Shown piece after piece: positions 14,465-24,002 of a stretch of 52,197 nt of DNA. The translations under genes were made by a program, and so were the position numbers. The notes under the pieces are model-generated. The model had not been told where the DNA came from, made no database searches, and saw only the letters and a list, made by a program, of their open reading frames with translations. Positions within the stretch are counted from its first letter, which is position 1. Each line of letters starts with the position of its first letter. Source of the stretch: Paenibacillus sp. Soil787. Lineage in GTDB: Bacteria; Bacillota; Bacilli; Paenibacillales; NBRC-103111. The stretch spans positions 109,033-161,229 of the forward strand of contig NZ_LMSP01000007.1 in NCBI RefSeq assembly GCF_001429545.1. Reading direction: 5' to 3'.

Positions 14465-15208
14465 CTACTTCTGCGCCTGCTTCTCCCATTTCGCTTTCAG
14501 CGCACTCTCTATTTCAGCAAATACCTGCTCGGTGGTCTTACCTTCTGTGGAGATACCTAATTTAGCAGCTCTTTTATTCACTGCTTCTGCCCTTTTACCT
14601 TCTTTACCCGCCTTCAAAGCAGCGCGTATTTCTTTGGCAGTCTTGCCTTCCGTGGCAATACCCGCTTTTGTTGCTTTTTCTTGCAGTTTCGCCAAAGCGG
14701 CCGCTTGTAGCTCTGTTCTAATCTCTTTATTTGTTTTTCCATCGGTGGTTACACCGAGCTTAGCCGCTTTTTCTTGTAGATTCTTCAAAGCTGCCGCTTT
14801 AAGCGCAGCTCTTAGCTCCTTATTCGTCTTCCCATCCGTGCTTATACCTAGCTTGGTTGCCTTCTCTTTCAGCTTCACTTGAACAGCCGCTTCAATATCA
14901 GCTTTCAGCTGTTCCGCTGTTTTGCCGTCTGTGCTAATACCCAGCTTCGCTGCTGCTTTTTTCAATTGCTCTGTATGTTTGGCTGCACTTAAAGCTTTAA
15001 GCTCCGCTTTGATCTGCTCAGTCGTTTTGCCGTCTGTTGATATGCCAAAAATTTGCGCCTTATCCAGTAGCAGCTGCTTGACTGGCTTAGCGGACTTGCT
15101 TGTTGGCGCTGCAGTAGACGCCCCCTGCGTGTTCTCAGCAAAAGCAGCCATCGGAACAGACAATACAATCGCTCCTACCAACGCAAGACCTGTTAATTTT
15201 TTCAACAT
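14465..15208 (-). CDS. secreted protein with six 31-35 residue helical repeats
   Basis: A 247-residue protein with a signal peptide cleaved after AAFA (about residue 24). The mature part is six consecutive repeats, each starting LGISTDGKT (variants FGISTDGKT, LGVTTDGKT, AGIATEGKT, LGISTEGKT) and continuing as an Ala/Lys/Glu-rich helix of about 20 residues. Repeat lengths run 35, 31, 31, 31, 35, 31. No cysteines. The regular layout suggests an elongated solenoid or surface rod. I do not recognise a named family. The gene starts 68 nt downstream of a sensor kinase gene on the same strand, so it may be in its operon or target set. Confidence 0.8.
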   Translation of the reverse strand: MLKKLTGLALVGAIVLSVPMAAFAENTQGASTAAPTSKSAKPVKQLLLDKAQIFGISTDGKTTEQIKAELKALSAAKHTEQLKKAAAKLGISTDGKTAEQLKADIEAAVQVKLKEKATKLGISTDGKTNKELRAALKAAALKNLQEKAAKLGVTTDGKTNKEIRTELQAAALAKLQEKATKAGIATEGKTAKEIRAALKAGKEGKRAEAVNKRAAKLGISTEGKTTEQVFAEIESALKAKWEKQAQK

Positions 15209-15276
15209 AAGTATCGCTCCTCGATTCGTTTATGGTTATGTTTACCTTACGAACCCTATCTTACCGAATAGTTATG

Positions 15277-16689
15277 TCATAAGTTTGTCATGCGGCGAAT
15301 CATTGGGGACTGCAAATATATTTTAAATACCGTACCCATTTGAGGTTGAGATTCCACTCGAATCGAACCGCCATGAGCTTCTACGATGTGTTTACTGATG
15401 GTCAAACCGAGGCCTGCGCCTGAGCGGTTGCGGCTTTCGTCGGTTTTATAGAAACGATCGAATAGATGCGGCAGTTTCTCTGGCGCGATACCCAGGCCCT
15501 TATCCCACACCTCGATCCAGCGTTCATTCTTGACTACTTTTACTCGAATACCCGCCGATGACCCCTCAGGAATATGGTTGATGGCATTGTCCAGCAAATT
15601 GATAAACACCTGCCTCAAGCGGTCAGCATCCGCATAAACCGAGTAAGGCCCCTCCGCCTCTGAGCTCAATTCGATCTGCTTTGCTTTGGCTTTCATCTTG
15701 AGTTGGGTAACCACCAGCCCTATTAAGTCAGGGACATCGACATCCTGGAGGTTTAATTTGACCTGCTTCTCCTCAAAAGAAGACAGTTCCATCAAATCAT
15801 CAACCAAATGGCTCAGCCGCAGGGTCTCCTGAAGAGAAACTTGGATGAATTCTTTCGCATCCTCAGGCTCAACAACGCCATCCGTTATCCCTTGCAGGGA
15901 AGCTCGAATGGTCGTCAACGGCGTCCGCAGCTCATGGGAAATTTCGGATAGGAATCGCTTGCGTCCCTCTTCTACCTTCTGCAGTTTACCGGCCATGCGA
16001 TTCAGAGATCCTGACAGCGAGGCGATTTCGTCCTTGCCTCTAACGGGTACCCTCCCGCTGAAATCCCCCAAGGCCAAAGCCTCTGCGGTTTTGCTCATGA
16101 GCTGGATCGGCTTCATAAAATGTCTGGAAACGAAATACAGCATAGCAATCGCAAGTAACGCAACCGTTAATGCAGATAGGAATATCGCTCGATTGATACC
16201 ATTGATCGTATCTTGAATATTAATAATTGGAGTATATAAGAAAATCCCGCCAATAACGCGGTTCTCCTGTATCACTGGCCGCCCGACAATGAGCATATTC
16301 ACCGTACTATTTTGAGTAAAATTGCTTCGCACCGTCACTTGATTACCCGACAGCACTTTATCCACCCATTCCTTACGGGCTGGGGCCTCGCCCACCGACT
16401 GAATCTTATCCAGATTTGCTCTGGGATGCTTGATAACGGCAACGTGAACGTTCGACGTTTTCTCGATGGCGTTAATCTGCTTACGGAAATCCTTCGGCTG
16501 TGTCGAGTTATCGAACAAATCCTTGGCTAGTTCACCCACTTGCTCCACCTTCTCTAGCAGGAGCTTCTCACTGCGTTCATAGGTTTTCTGTTTCATCGTA
16601 TAGCCAATGGTTCCTGAAATCGCAAGAATCGACACAACAGTAATCGAAATATAAATAAATAATAGCTTGCGGTAAAAGGAGTTCAGCAT
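15277..16689 (-). CDS. sensor histidine kinase
   Basis: A 470-residue membrane kinase. Two helices (about 8-30 and 165-187) enclose an extracytoplasmic sensor of about 135 residues. A HAMP domain follows (about 188-240), then the phospho-acceptor His252 in SEISHELRTPLT, and an ATPase domain with N-box NLLDNAINH, G1 WDKGLGI, F-box FDRFYK and G2 GAGLGLTIS. Its start overlaps the response regulator stop by 7 nt, so the two are one operon. The signal is unknown. Confidence 0.92.
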   Translation of the reverse strand: MLNSFYRKLLFIYISITVVSILAISGTIGYTMKQKTYERSEKLLLEKVEQVGELAKDLFDNSTQPKDFRKQINAIEKTSNVHVAVIKHPRANLDKIQSVGEAPARKEWVDKVLSGNQVTVRSNFTQNSTVNMLIVGRPVIQENRVIGGIFLYTPIINIQDTINGINRAIFLSALTVALLAIAMLYFVSRHFMKPIQLMSKTAEALALGDFSGRVPVRGKDEIASLSGSLNRMAGKLQKVEEGRKRFLSEISHELRTPLTTIRASLQGITDGVVEPEDAKEFIQVSLQETLRLSHLVDDLMELSSFEEKQVKLNLQDVDVPDLIGLVVTQLKMKAKAKQIELSSEAEGPYSVYADADRLRQVFINLLDNAINHIPEGSSAGIRVKVVKNERWIEVWDKGLGIAPEKLPHLFDRFYKTDESRNRSGAGLGLTISKHIVEAHGGSIRVESQPQMGTVFKIYLQSPMIRRMTNL

Positions 16690-17387
16690 GCTCCAGGCCC
16701 CTCAAACTTATACCCGACGCCCCATACGGTACGGATGCTCCAATCCTCTTTCCTCTGCGTCAAAGCCGATAGCTTTTGCCTCAAACGTTTAATATATAAA
16801 TCCACGACGCGGTCTTCGCCCTCGAAATCCCAACCCCATATCTTGGCGATCAGGTCCTCCCGGGTAAATACTTGATTCGGGTTTCGTACGAAAAACAGCA
16901 GCAGCTCATACTCTTTCTTGGGCAAAGCAACGAGCTGCCCTTCTACAGTCACGTCATGGGACAGGCTATCCACTCGCAAACTGCCCACTTCATATAGATG
17001 AGCAGGCGCAGCAGCTTCAGTACGGAGCAGCGTCCTACGGAGAATCGTGGTCACACGAGCAACCAGCTCATTCGGGTCAAAAGGCTTCACTAGATAATCA
17101 TCGGCGCCCATCTGCAAACCTTCAATTCGCTCATCCACGTGACCTCTAGCCGTCAGCATGAGGATGGGCACATCGCTCTTCGCACGAATTTTCTGGCAGA
17201 CCTCCCAGCCATCGCGTTTGGGCATCATAATATCGAGTACAATGAAGTCTGGGTGCAGCTCATCAAACTGAGTCAGCGCCTGCTCACCGTCATTTGCGGT
17301 TACCACCTTATAGCCGTTTTTTTCCAAATACAACTTCGTAATCCGGCAAATATTAAGATCATCATCTACCACCAATACGGATGTCAC
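16683..17387 (-). CDS. OmpR-family response regulator
   Basis: A 234-residue regulator: receiver domain with acidic pair DDD at 8-10, phospho-acceptor Asp53 in FIVLDIMMPKRDGW, T/K residues in LMLTARG and DYLVKPFDP, then a C-terminal winged helix (about 130-230, ending RTVWGVGYKFE). It starts with GTG, with AAGGAG upstream. It is transcribed first, followed by the kinase and probably the secreted repeat protein. Confidence 0.92.
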   Translation of the reverse strand: MTSVLVVDDDLNICRITKLYLEKNGYKVVTANDGEQALTQFDELHPDFIVLDIMMPKRDGWEVCQKIRAKSDVPILMLTARGHVDERIEGLQMGADDYLVKPFDPNELVARVTTILRRTLLRTEAAAPAHLYEVGSLRVDSLSHDVTVEGQLVALPKKEYELLLFFVRNPNQVFTREDLIAKIWGWDFEGEDRVVDLYIKRLRQKLSALTQRKEDWSIRTVWGVGYKFEGPGAC

Positions 17388-17551
17388 ACGGCACTCTCCT
17401 TAAAAAATAAGATATATCGTTTATATTACTGGATATTTGTGAAAAAAATTTGTTTTTTTAAAACTTCCCACTAGCGTTGCATAAAATTATACACGGCTTC
17501 ACTAAAGCTACATTGAAACCCCGTAGTCTAATAAAAATAAAGACGTGCCTC

Positions 17552-17707
17552 TTAAAGCAATTCTGACACGCTCCCGTAATGGTCAATGTCTTGATGGGTT
17601 TCGATAATCGAGCGCAGCCACTCTATCGGTAAACCCGCTTGCGAAATCTCCAATATAATTGATGCCCCCATGCCCGGCATGCCGGCATCGATGAGCGCAG
17701 CGCTAGC
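17552..17707 (-). pseudogene. metallo-beta-lactamase-fold hydrolase remnant
   Basis: An open stretch of about 50 codons without start codon encodes ALIDAGMPGMGASIILEIS, then QAGLPIEWLRSIIETHQDIDH and YGSVSELL, then TAA. This matches the strand-loop and zinc-binding THxDxDH region of MBL-fold hydrolases, here THQDIDH. Both ends of the domain are missing. A full-length MBL gene at 38912 is only distantly similar, so it is not an obvious source. Decayed gene fragment. Confidence 0.7.
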
Positions 17708-17730
17708 GTTACGCTTCTCACATCTATGAG

Positions 17731-17909
17731 AGGGAACGTCGATTCGCTAATTTGGAGAAAAATGCTCTAATTCAAGTCTAAGCGGAACGATGATGCGTTA
17801 TTTCGGTGTTTTTGATTAGAAATCGGTTAAATTGATCAAATAGAGCACTCACGTTCCGCATATTCAATTTAAAGCGCTTATTTCCCAAATTAGCGCATTG
17901 TAGTTCCCT
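17731..17909. repeat. array E: GGAACG boxes with 51-bp spacing
   Basis: Four units carrying a GGAACG box followed by a GCGCTAATTT-like stretch. Two are in plus orientation (boxes at 17733 and 17784, 51 bp apart) and two in minus orientation (17852-17857 and 17902-17907, 50 bp apart), giving a head-to-head pair of pairs. The last contains the near-perfect dyad GCGCTTATTT-CCC-AAATTAGCGC. The core differs from arrays A-D and F but the spacing is the same. Confidence 0.6.
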
Positions 17910-17983
17910 TTGATTTGTCCGCTCCCTGCGTTTATTGTTTATTCTATCGTGTCCAAGTTAATACCGAGATTACCATATCTACC

Positions 17984-18132
17984 AAGGATAAACGACTCCG
18001 TCGTCCTTCAGGACGAGCGCGTTTGTCAAGGTAGATGCGAAGCAAAAGTATAAAACTTATACTTTTTGCCCTGAAAATTAAAAATTTTCATTCATCAGTG
18101 GTGCCGCAACGCGGCATGGAAGTCTAATCTAC
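17984..18132. repeat. intergenic repeats P and Q, full copies
   Basis: P (17984-18030) is a hairpin-forming element, AAACGACTCCGTCGTCCT paired with AGGACGAGCGCGTTT. Q (about 18048-18132) includes AAAACTTATACTTTTTGCCC, an AAAATT-rich dyad, and the GCCGCAACGCGGC hairpin, and ends in ATCTAC. Both recur at 32320-32471. GTAGAT and ATCTAC bracket Q in inverted orientation. Confidence 0.8.
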
Positions 18133-18135
18133 GCA

Positions 18136-18166
18136 ACAAAAAATCCTAGTTTTCACTAGGATTTCC
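18136..18166 (-). terminator. glnS terminator
   Basis: AAATCCTAGT and ACTAGGATTT form a perfect stem with a 4-nt loop, followed on the minus strand by a T-tract, 37 nt after the glnS stop. Confidence 0.85.
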
Positions 18167-18202
18167 TGTCTCATCTTTTATTTGGACTCAAGGAGCCCAA
18201 TC

Positions 18203-19867
18203 TTACACTTCAAAAGAGCTTTTCAACGAGACAATCAGGTTAAACACCAGTCGGTCGCTTGTTGTATGTTTCGGATCTACATTGAAATAGCCGTGGCGGA
18301 AAAATTGGAACTTATCATGCGGCTGCGCTTGCTTCATATTGTCTTCCACGAAACCTTGCACGATTTGCAGCGAGTTCGGATTCAAGTTCTCCAAGAACGA
18401 AGCATCCTCGTTCTCTTCGTTATCGAGAATCAACGGCTCATACAAGCGGAACTCCGCAGGTAAAGCACTCTTCGCATCCACCCAGTGGATCGTTCCTTTG
18501 ACTTTACGGCCGGTGAAGCCGCTGCCGCTTTTCGTTTCCACGTCATAGGTGCAGTGCAGCTCAACCACTTTGCCGTTTTCATCTTTGATGAAATCATTGC
18601 ATTTAATGAAGTATGCGTTTTTCAAACGCACTTCGTTGCCGGGAAATAACCGAAAATATTTGTTCGGCGGATTTTCCATGAAATCGTCTTGCTCGATGTA
18701 GATCTCGCGCGAGAATGGAATTTGGCGATTGCCCATCTCCGGATTCTCTGCGTTGTTCTCCATATCCAGCATTTCGACTTGATCCTCAGGATAGTTCGTA
18801 ATCACGACTTTGAGCGGATTCAGAACTCCCATCGTACGCAGCGCCTTCAATTTCAAGTCCTCACGGATGAAATGATCCAGCATCTTCGCATCGACAACGC
18901 TGTAGCTGCGAGCTACGCCGATTTCGCGAGCAAAATTGCGAATCGATTCAGCCGTAAAGCCTCTGCGGCGCAGACCGGAGATGGTGGGCATCCGCGGATC
19001 GTCCCAACCGTCAACGGCTTTCTCGTCGACAAGCTGTTTCAGCTTTCTTTTACTCATCACCGTATTCGTCAGGTTAAGGCGTGCAAATTCATACTGTCTA
19101 GGCACATTCGGCATCTCACACTCACGAACAACCCAATCGTAGAACGGGCGTTGGTCTTCGAACTCGAGCGTACAGATGGAATGCGTAACACCTTCAATTG
19201 CATCTTCCAGTGGATGCGCGAAAGCGTACATCGGGTAGATGCACCAAGCATCTCCCGTATTATGGTGATGAGCATGCAAGACACGGTAGATAATGGGATC
19301 GCGGAGGTTGATGTTCGGCGAAGACATATCGATCTTAGCACGAAGAACACGCTCTCCATCTTTGAATTCACCGGCACGCATACGCTCAAACAAAGCGAGG
19401 TTCTCTTCGATACTGCGTTCGCGGTAAGGGCTGTTCGTACCCGGTTGTGTAAGCGTCCCGCGGGTTTCACGGATTTCATCCGCTGATTGATCGTCCACAA
19501 AAGCTAATCCTTTGTTGATCAATACCACAGCACGTTTGTACATTTCCTCAAAATAATCCGATGCAAAGAACAAGCCGTCCCACTGAAAACCGAGCCATTC
19601 CACATCAGCTTTAATGGATTCTACATATTCCGTATCTTCCTTAACCGGATTCGTATCATCGAAGCGAAGGTTTGTTAACCCTTTGAATTCATCCGCAAGC
19701 TCAAAATTAAGACAGATCGACTTCGCATGTCCTATATGAAGGTAACCGTTCGGCTCCGGGGGAAATCGGGTGATTACCTGACTAACTTTGCCTGATTTCA
19801 GATCTTCGTTTACAATATTCTTAATGAAATTGGATGGAGTACTTAGTACCGCGCTCTTCGTTTCCAT
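18203..19867 (-). CDS. glnS: glutaminyl-tRNA synthetase
   Basis: A 554-residue class I synthetase that charges tRNA-Gln with glutamine directly. Motifs: [16 protein letters not shown] (HIGH, about residues 36-51), [11 protein letters not shown], and the KMSKS counterpart VMSKRKL near 270. The anticodon-binding beta-barrels follow (about 340-550). Length matches bacterial GlnRS. Many Firmicutes use the GatCAB amidation route instead, so its presence is a lineage marker. GGGAGAAAGG lies upstream of the ATG. Divergent from the M29 peptidase gene. Confidence 0.95.
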   Translation of the reverse strand: METKSAVLSTPSNFIKNIVNEDLKSGKVSQVITRFPPEPNGYLHIGHAKSICLNFELADEFKGLTNLRFDDTNPVKEDTEYVESIKADVEWLGFQWDGLFFASDYFEEMYKRAVVLINKGLAFVDDQSADEIRETRGTLTQPGTNSPYRERSIEENLALFERMRAGEFKDGERVLRAKIDMSSPNINLRDPIIYRVLHAHHHNTGDAWCIYPMYAFAHPLEDAIEGVTHSICTLEFEDQRPFYDWVVRECEMPNVPRQYEFARLNLTNTVMSKRKLKQLVDEKAVDGWDDPRMPTISGLRRRGFTAESIRNFAREIGVARSYSVVDAKMLDHFIREDLKLKALRTMGVLNPLKVVITNYPEDQVEMLDMENNAENPEMGNRQIPFSREIYIEQDDFMENPPNKYFRLFPGNEVRLKNAYFIKCNDFIKDENGKVVELHCTYDVETKSGSGFTGRKVKGTIHWVDAKSALPAEFRLYEPLILDNEENEDASFLENLNPNSLQIVQGFVEDNMKQAQPHDKFQFFRHGYFNVDPKHTTSDRLVFNLIVSLKSSFEV

Positions 19868-19951
19868 TTGTTACCAGCCTTTCTCCCGCGGGATAAAGTT
19901 TTATTACCTATCATACACTAAATGTTACTAGAATATAAAGGAGCCAGCGAG

Positions 19952-21181
19952 ATGGAGACATTCGAACATTACCTAGATAAATATGCCGAGCTTGCCATAC
20001 GTGTAGGATTAAACGTACAAAAGGACCAAACCGTCGTCATCATGACGCCGATTGCCTGTGTTGACTTCGTACGCATGCTAACGAAAAAAGCTTACGACGC
20101 AGGCGCCAAAGATGTCGTCATCGACTGGGACGACGATGAAGTAAAGGCGCTGCGCATCAAGCACGCCCCGGAATCCACGCTGCGCGAGTATCCCATGTGG
20201 CGAGCAAACGGCCTGGAAGAGATGGCGAAAGAAGGTGCCGCCTTCCTCCAAATCTACGCGCCTAATTCTGATTTACTCAAAGATGTAGACCCCGAGCGGA
20301 TCGCCATCGCCAGCAAAACTACGGCAACTGCGCGTGAGGGGTTCTTGAAATATCTGCGCAGCAACCAGGTGAACTGGCTGATGGTCTCCTTCCCGACTGC
20401 GGAATGGTCGGCTAAAGTATTCCCGGATTTAAGCGAAGCCGAACGCATCAAGAAGCTGTGGGAGCAGATTTTCAAACTAACACGCGTGGATAAAGCAGAT
20501 CCTGTTGCTGCATGGAAACAGCATATCGAGACGCTGACTGAAAAACAGAACTTACTGAACAATAAAAAGTACAAGCAACTTCATTTCAAAGCTCCTGGTA
20601 CAGATTTATTCATAGAGCTAGCCCCTAAGCATCAATGGGTTGCCGCAGGGAGCGAGTCAGAGCGGGGCATTTTCTTCGTGCCGAACATCCCAACAGAAGA
20701 AGTCTTTACGATGCCTGCACGAAATGGCACGAACGGAACGGTTCGAAGTACCTTGCCACTGAGTTATCAAGGTTCCCTAATCGATGGCTTCAGCCTGAAA
20801 TTCGAAAATGGCCGAGTTGTCGAAGCGACAGCTGAGGTGGGTCAAGAAGTGCTGAATAAGATGCTGGACATGGATGAGGGCGCTCGTTACTTGGGTGAAG
20901 TGGCACTCGTGCCATATGACTCCCCCATTTCACAGTCGGGCCTCATTTACTACAACACTTTATTCGACGAAAATGCTTCCTGTCACGTAGCGCTCGGTAA
21001 TTCATATCCGTTCACGATTGAAGGCGGAACGACGATGAGCCCCGAAGAGCTAGTTCAGAATGGCTACAATAAAAGTTTAATCCACGTTGACTTTATGATC
21101 GGCGCAGCCAGCATGGAGATCGATGGCATTCTTGCAGATGGAAGCCGCGAGCCTTTGTTCCGCCAAGGTAACTGGGCATAA
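19952..21181 (+). CDS. aminopeptidase, M29 family (AmpS-like)
   Basis: A 409-residue cytoplasmic metallopeptidase of the M29 (thermophilic aminopeptidase T/AmpS) family. Conserved blocks seen: NVQKDQTVVIMTPI, ANGLEEMAKEGAAF, NIPTEEVFTMP (metal-ligand Glu), EVALVPYDSPISQSG, FDENASCHVALGNSYPF and the final HVDFMIG. ATG at 19952 is chosen because AAAGGAG sits 8 nt upstream; ten codons of longer frame lack a site. Followed by a strong terminator. Confidence 0.92.
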   Translation: METFEHYLDKYAELAIRVGLNVQKDQTVVIMTPIACVDFVRMLTKKAYDAGAKDVVIDWDDDEVKALRIKHAPESTLREYPMWRANGLEEMAKEGAAFLQIYAPNSDLLKDVDPERIAIASKTTATAREGFLKYLRSNQVNWLMVSFPTAEWSAKVFPDLSEAERIKKLWEQIFKLTRVDKADPVAAWKQHIETLTEKQNLLNNKKYKQLHFKAPGTDLFIELAPKHQWVAAGSESERGIFFVPNIPTEEVFTMPARNGTNGTVRSTLPLSYQGSLIDGFSLKFENGRVVEATAEVGQEVLNKMLDMDEGARYLGEVALVPYDSPISQSGLIYYNTLFDENASCHVALGNSYPFTIEGGTTMSPEELVQNGYNKSLIHVDFMIGAASMEIDGILADGSREPLFRQGNWA

Positions 21182-21205
21182 GAACGGCAAGCTGGATTTC
21201 ATAGC

Positions 21206-21258
21206 AAGACCGCCACATCATGGAGCCATTGCACTCCGTGAGATGGCGGTCTTTTTTT
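21206..21258 (+). terminator. terminator of the M29 peptidase gene
   Basis: AAGACCGCCACATC and AGATGGCGGTCTT pair around a 21-nt loop and are followed by T7. The T-tract touches the stop of the convergent gene at 21257. Confidence 0.9.
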
Positions 21259-22072
21259 AACGTAACTTGACTGGCAGCATTTTGACAATCGAGGAGTCTT
21301 TTAAAATCCATTTCCCTTTTTGCCATTTCCAAACGGAGATGACGTATCCAAGTGTATCTGCATTCGCAATACCGGTGATTCGCTGAACACCCTTCAGCTC
21401 ACAGTACCCATCTCGATCTACATCCATCGGCTTCAGAGCGCCATAACCATGAACATCCACAATAATAGGCTTCACTACCCTGCCATTTTTGTACACACCG
21501 AATTTCTCGTAATCGTCCTTACGGTCTTTGATATCAAATTTGAAAGACTTCCCTGTCTCTTCCAGTTTCATCTTTACCACATAATTTTTCTTGAAGGTGG
21601 CCTTAACATGAAGTGGACTAGGCAGCGGGATTGCAGTCGGAACATTATTTTTCATTGAGTAAATATAGTAGTTGGATAGCCCCCCGCTGCCCCCTGTTTC
21701 GGCGGATACATAGATTTGAGGCAGCTTGTCCTGAATAAAATCACAGAAATCCATCTGCGGGTTATATCCACCCTCAAGCGGGATGACAACGTGGGTCTGA
21801 GCCGGTCCTATAACGGTAATGAATAGCTTACTATAGTACGGACTGCTTACATCCGACTTCATCCCTATCAGAGATACCGTATCCGGTTTGCCGTCACCAG
21901 TGACATCAATCTCACGCGTTTGTATAAGCTCGCCTTGCTCTACAGTTTGCGGCGGCGGTGTTGGCGGCAGCTCTTCTGCGGACACAAGTCCTCCTCTCCA
22001 CAAGGATGAGCTGCTTAATAGTAAACTAATCACTGCTGTGTGTAGGGCGATTTTAACGCTTTTTCTAAACAT
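21257..22072 (-). CDS. secreted VCBS/FG-GAP-like protein
   Basis: A 271-residue exported protein with a signal peptide (about 1-32) and a Pro-rich stretch. DVTGDGKPDTVSLIG near residue 55 and DVDRDGYCELKGVQ near 220 resemble Ca-binding D-x-D-x-DG loops of FG-GAP/VCBS repeats, bracketing a beta-rich middle. The exact family is not recognised and the role is unknown. AGGAG lies upstream of the ATG. Confidence 0.75.
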   Translation of the reverse strand: MFRKSVKIALHTAVISLLLSSSSLWRGGLVSAEELPPTPPPQTVEQGELIQTREIDVTGDGKPDTVSLIGMKSDVSSPYYSKLFITVIGPAQTHVVIPLEGGYNPQMDFCDFIQDKLPQIYVSAETGGSGGLSNYYIYSMKNNVPTAIPLPSPLHVKATFKKNYVVKMKLEETGKSFKFDIKDRKDDYEKFGVYKNGRVVKPIIVDVHGYGALKPMDVDRDGYCELKGVQRITGIANADTLGYVISVWKWQKGKWILKDSSIVKMLPVKLR

Positions 22073-22097
22073 GTCATCCGACTCCTAATGTAGGGAT

Positions 22098-22116
22098 CTT
22101 TGAGCGTAGCTCAAAG
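22098..22116. other. palindrome CTTTGAGC-GTA-GCTCAAAG
   Basis: Perfect 8-bp arms and a 3-nt loop, upstream of the secreted VCBS-like gene and downstream of the LRR gene. It could end the LRR transcript, but no T-tract follows. Confidence 0.35.
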
Positions 22117-22224
22117 TTTCTCCGCTTTGAGATTTGAATTCGGCTTATTATTTCAAAATTTCCCATCGGGTATGCGGAATGACTCTAAACTGGCTTGAGA
22201 GGTCGGATTCTTTCATTAAATGAA

Positions 22225-23856
22225 TTATTTTTCGTGAAATGACATGCTTTCAAGCAGCTTAACGAAATCTTGTATGGAACTTTTATAGGTTTCCTCATAG
22301 GAGGAGTTCCTAATCGTGTAAAAATGAGAGTCTGTCATAAAAACAAGGAGAGTATCTATCCGCTTATCCCAGTCGCTGTTGTTCACATAAGTCAGTTGTA
22401 AGGCATCATGTCCAAATAATTTGGTCTGTTTTTCTTCGAGGGTAGTATCGCTAGTTATTGTTGCTTTCTTTTTAACACGTTCCACATACTGAGCCAAATT
22501 CAGACTTTTCGTTTCGTCTTTCTGGGGCTCCGCTGAAATAAACAACATGGTATAGTTGAAATATTTGATAGCCAACTGAATATTCGCAGCATCTTCCAAA
22601 CTCGCAAATTTCTGGACGCTTTCATCCACCTCGGCTTCGACTTTATTTTGACCGGCCATTTGTCTCCATAAGCCATAAGCGGTGAAATGGAACTTCGTGT
22701 CATGGGTCATATATTCGTTCTTGCTGTATATGATAGCGGTTCGGCTTGCTTGTTCCCATTCTACCTTTGCCTCGACTGACTCCGAGATAAAACGGAGCGG
22801 CACAAACGTATTCCCCTCTCTGATTGTCGGAGCAACAGACAGCGTTATGGATTTGCCATTTACTTTAGCAATGGGGTTATCAATCTGCAGCTCTATTTGT
22901 ACGTCTTGCTTTCGTCCCGTGACTGTCCGAGTCTGCTCATCCCACGCAATTTCTAATCCTAACTGATTGAAAATGGGCCTGAATGGAACCAATGTTGTAG
23001 AGTTTGCAATAAAGGGTGGTACACTGAAGGAAACCGTATTCGCGTCCAAAATGACACGAATATCACTCTTATTGGCCTTACTTGGTGCATCATTCGGTAC
23101 TTCGCTTGGTGCTTCAATCTTGGTGAATTCTATCTTTACGCCTTTCTTTTTAAGTAATTGGAAAACAGAACTTGCTTGCTCATCCAATGGATTGTCTTCA
23201 ATATGCACATCCTTCAAATTGGGCAGCTGGAGCAGGGCATCTACATTGTGAATACGATTGTTTCCGATATACAAGGTTTCCAACGAAGGCACCTGGATTA
23301 ATGGGGATAAATCCCCGACTTGATTTCCACTCAGATCCAACCACCGCAGCGGTAGTCCGCTTAATGCGCTAATATCCGTAATCCGATTATTACTGATAAG
23401 AAGATCCGTTAGTTTTTTTAAATTAGACAACGGCCCTAAACTCTCAATTTGATTCCCGCTAAGCACTAGACGCGCTATGTTGGTATCGTTGCGGAGCGGC
23501 TCAATACTTATGATTTGGTTTCCATTTAAAGCAAGGAAGCTAAGCTTGGTTAGGTTTTGAAGCGGCTCTAGTCCTTTAATTCCTTGCTGAGGGAGGAAAA
23601 GACTTGTCAGATTTGCAGCATACTGCAGCCCTTCGAGACTGTTAACTTTTTGCGATGGGTCTTTTGGATATAGAGATTTTAATCTCAATAAATCATCTTT
23701 TTCTAACGGTTTCTGAAGAAGGGTCAGCTCCATTCGAATGGCTGTCTCTAGATTTGCGTCTGAAATAAGTGACTCTTTCCCCTTTATAACTCCAGGAGCA
23801 ATACATACAAGGGACATTGTTAATAGGATCGATACAAGAGTAATGAAAGCTTTCAT
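22225..23856 (-). CDS. secreted leucine-rich-repeat protein with stalk domain
   Basis: A 543-residue exported protein. After a signal peptide come about seven internalin-like 22-residue repeats (NLTKLSFLALNGNQIISIEPL and similar, about residues 75-235), a copper-amine-oxidase-N-like stalk domain (about 270-385: DIRVILDANTVSFSVPP, TTLVPFRPIFNQLGLEIAWD, TFVPLRFISESVEAKVEW), and a C-terminal module ending FVKLLESMSF that resembles the tail modules of the HtrA-like protease at 4204. Likely a cell-surface binding protein. The start is uncertain: ATG 23856 (or the TTG just before) follows AAGGA; a TTG at 23892 extends it. Confidence 0.8.
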   Translation of the reverse strand: MKAFITLVSILLTMSLVCIAPGVIKGKESLISDANLETAIRMELTLLQKPLEKDDLLRLKSLYPKDPSQKVNSLEGLQYAANLTSLFLPQQGIKGLEPLQNLTKLSFLALNGNQIISIEPLRNDTNIARLVLSGNQIESLGPLSNLKKLTDLLISNNRITDISALSGLPLRWLDLSGNQVGDLSPLIQVPSLETLYIGNNRIHNVDALLQLPNLKDVHIEDNPLDEQASSVFQLLKKKGVKIEFTKIEAPSEVPNDAPSKANKSDIRVILDANTVSFSVPPFIANSTTLVPFRPIFNQLGLEIAWDEQTRTVTGRKQDVQIELQIDNPIAKVNGKSITLSVAPTIREGNTFVPLRFISESVEAKVEWEQASRTAIIYSKNEYMTHDTKFHFTAYGLWRQMAGQNKVEAEVDESVQKFASLEDAANIQLAIKYFNYTMLFISAEPQKDETKSLNLAQYVERVKKKATITSDTTLEEKQTKLFGHDALQLTYVNNSDWDKRIDTLLVFMTDSHFYTIRNSSYEETYKSSIQDFVKLLESMSFHEK

Positions 23857-24002
23857 CAAGTGGGACACGTCCTTCATGTTAGATTTTACCAAACCCCATT
23901 ATAGTAGCTTTCTTGTCGGTTTTGTACAACTTTTTTGTGGAGGAATTACTCTTCCTGAATCGAATTTTATACATATACATAATAGGTTATGAGGTGCTCT
24001 AC

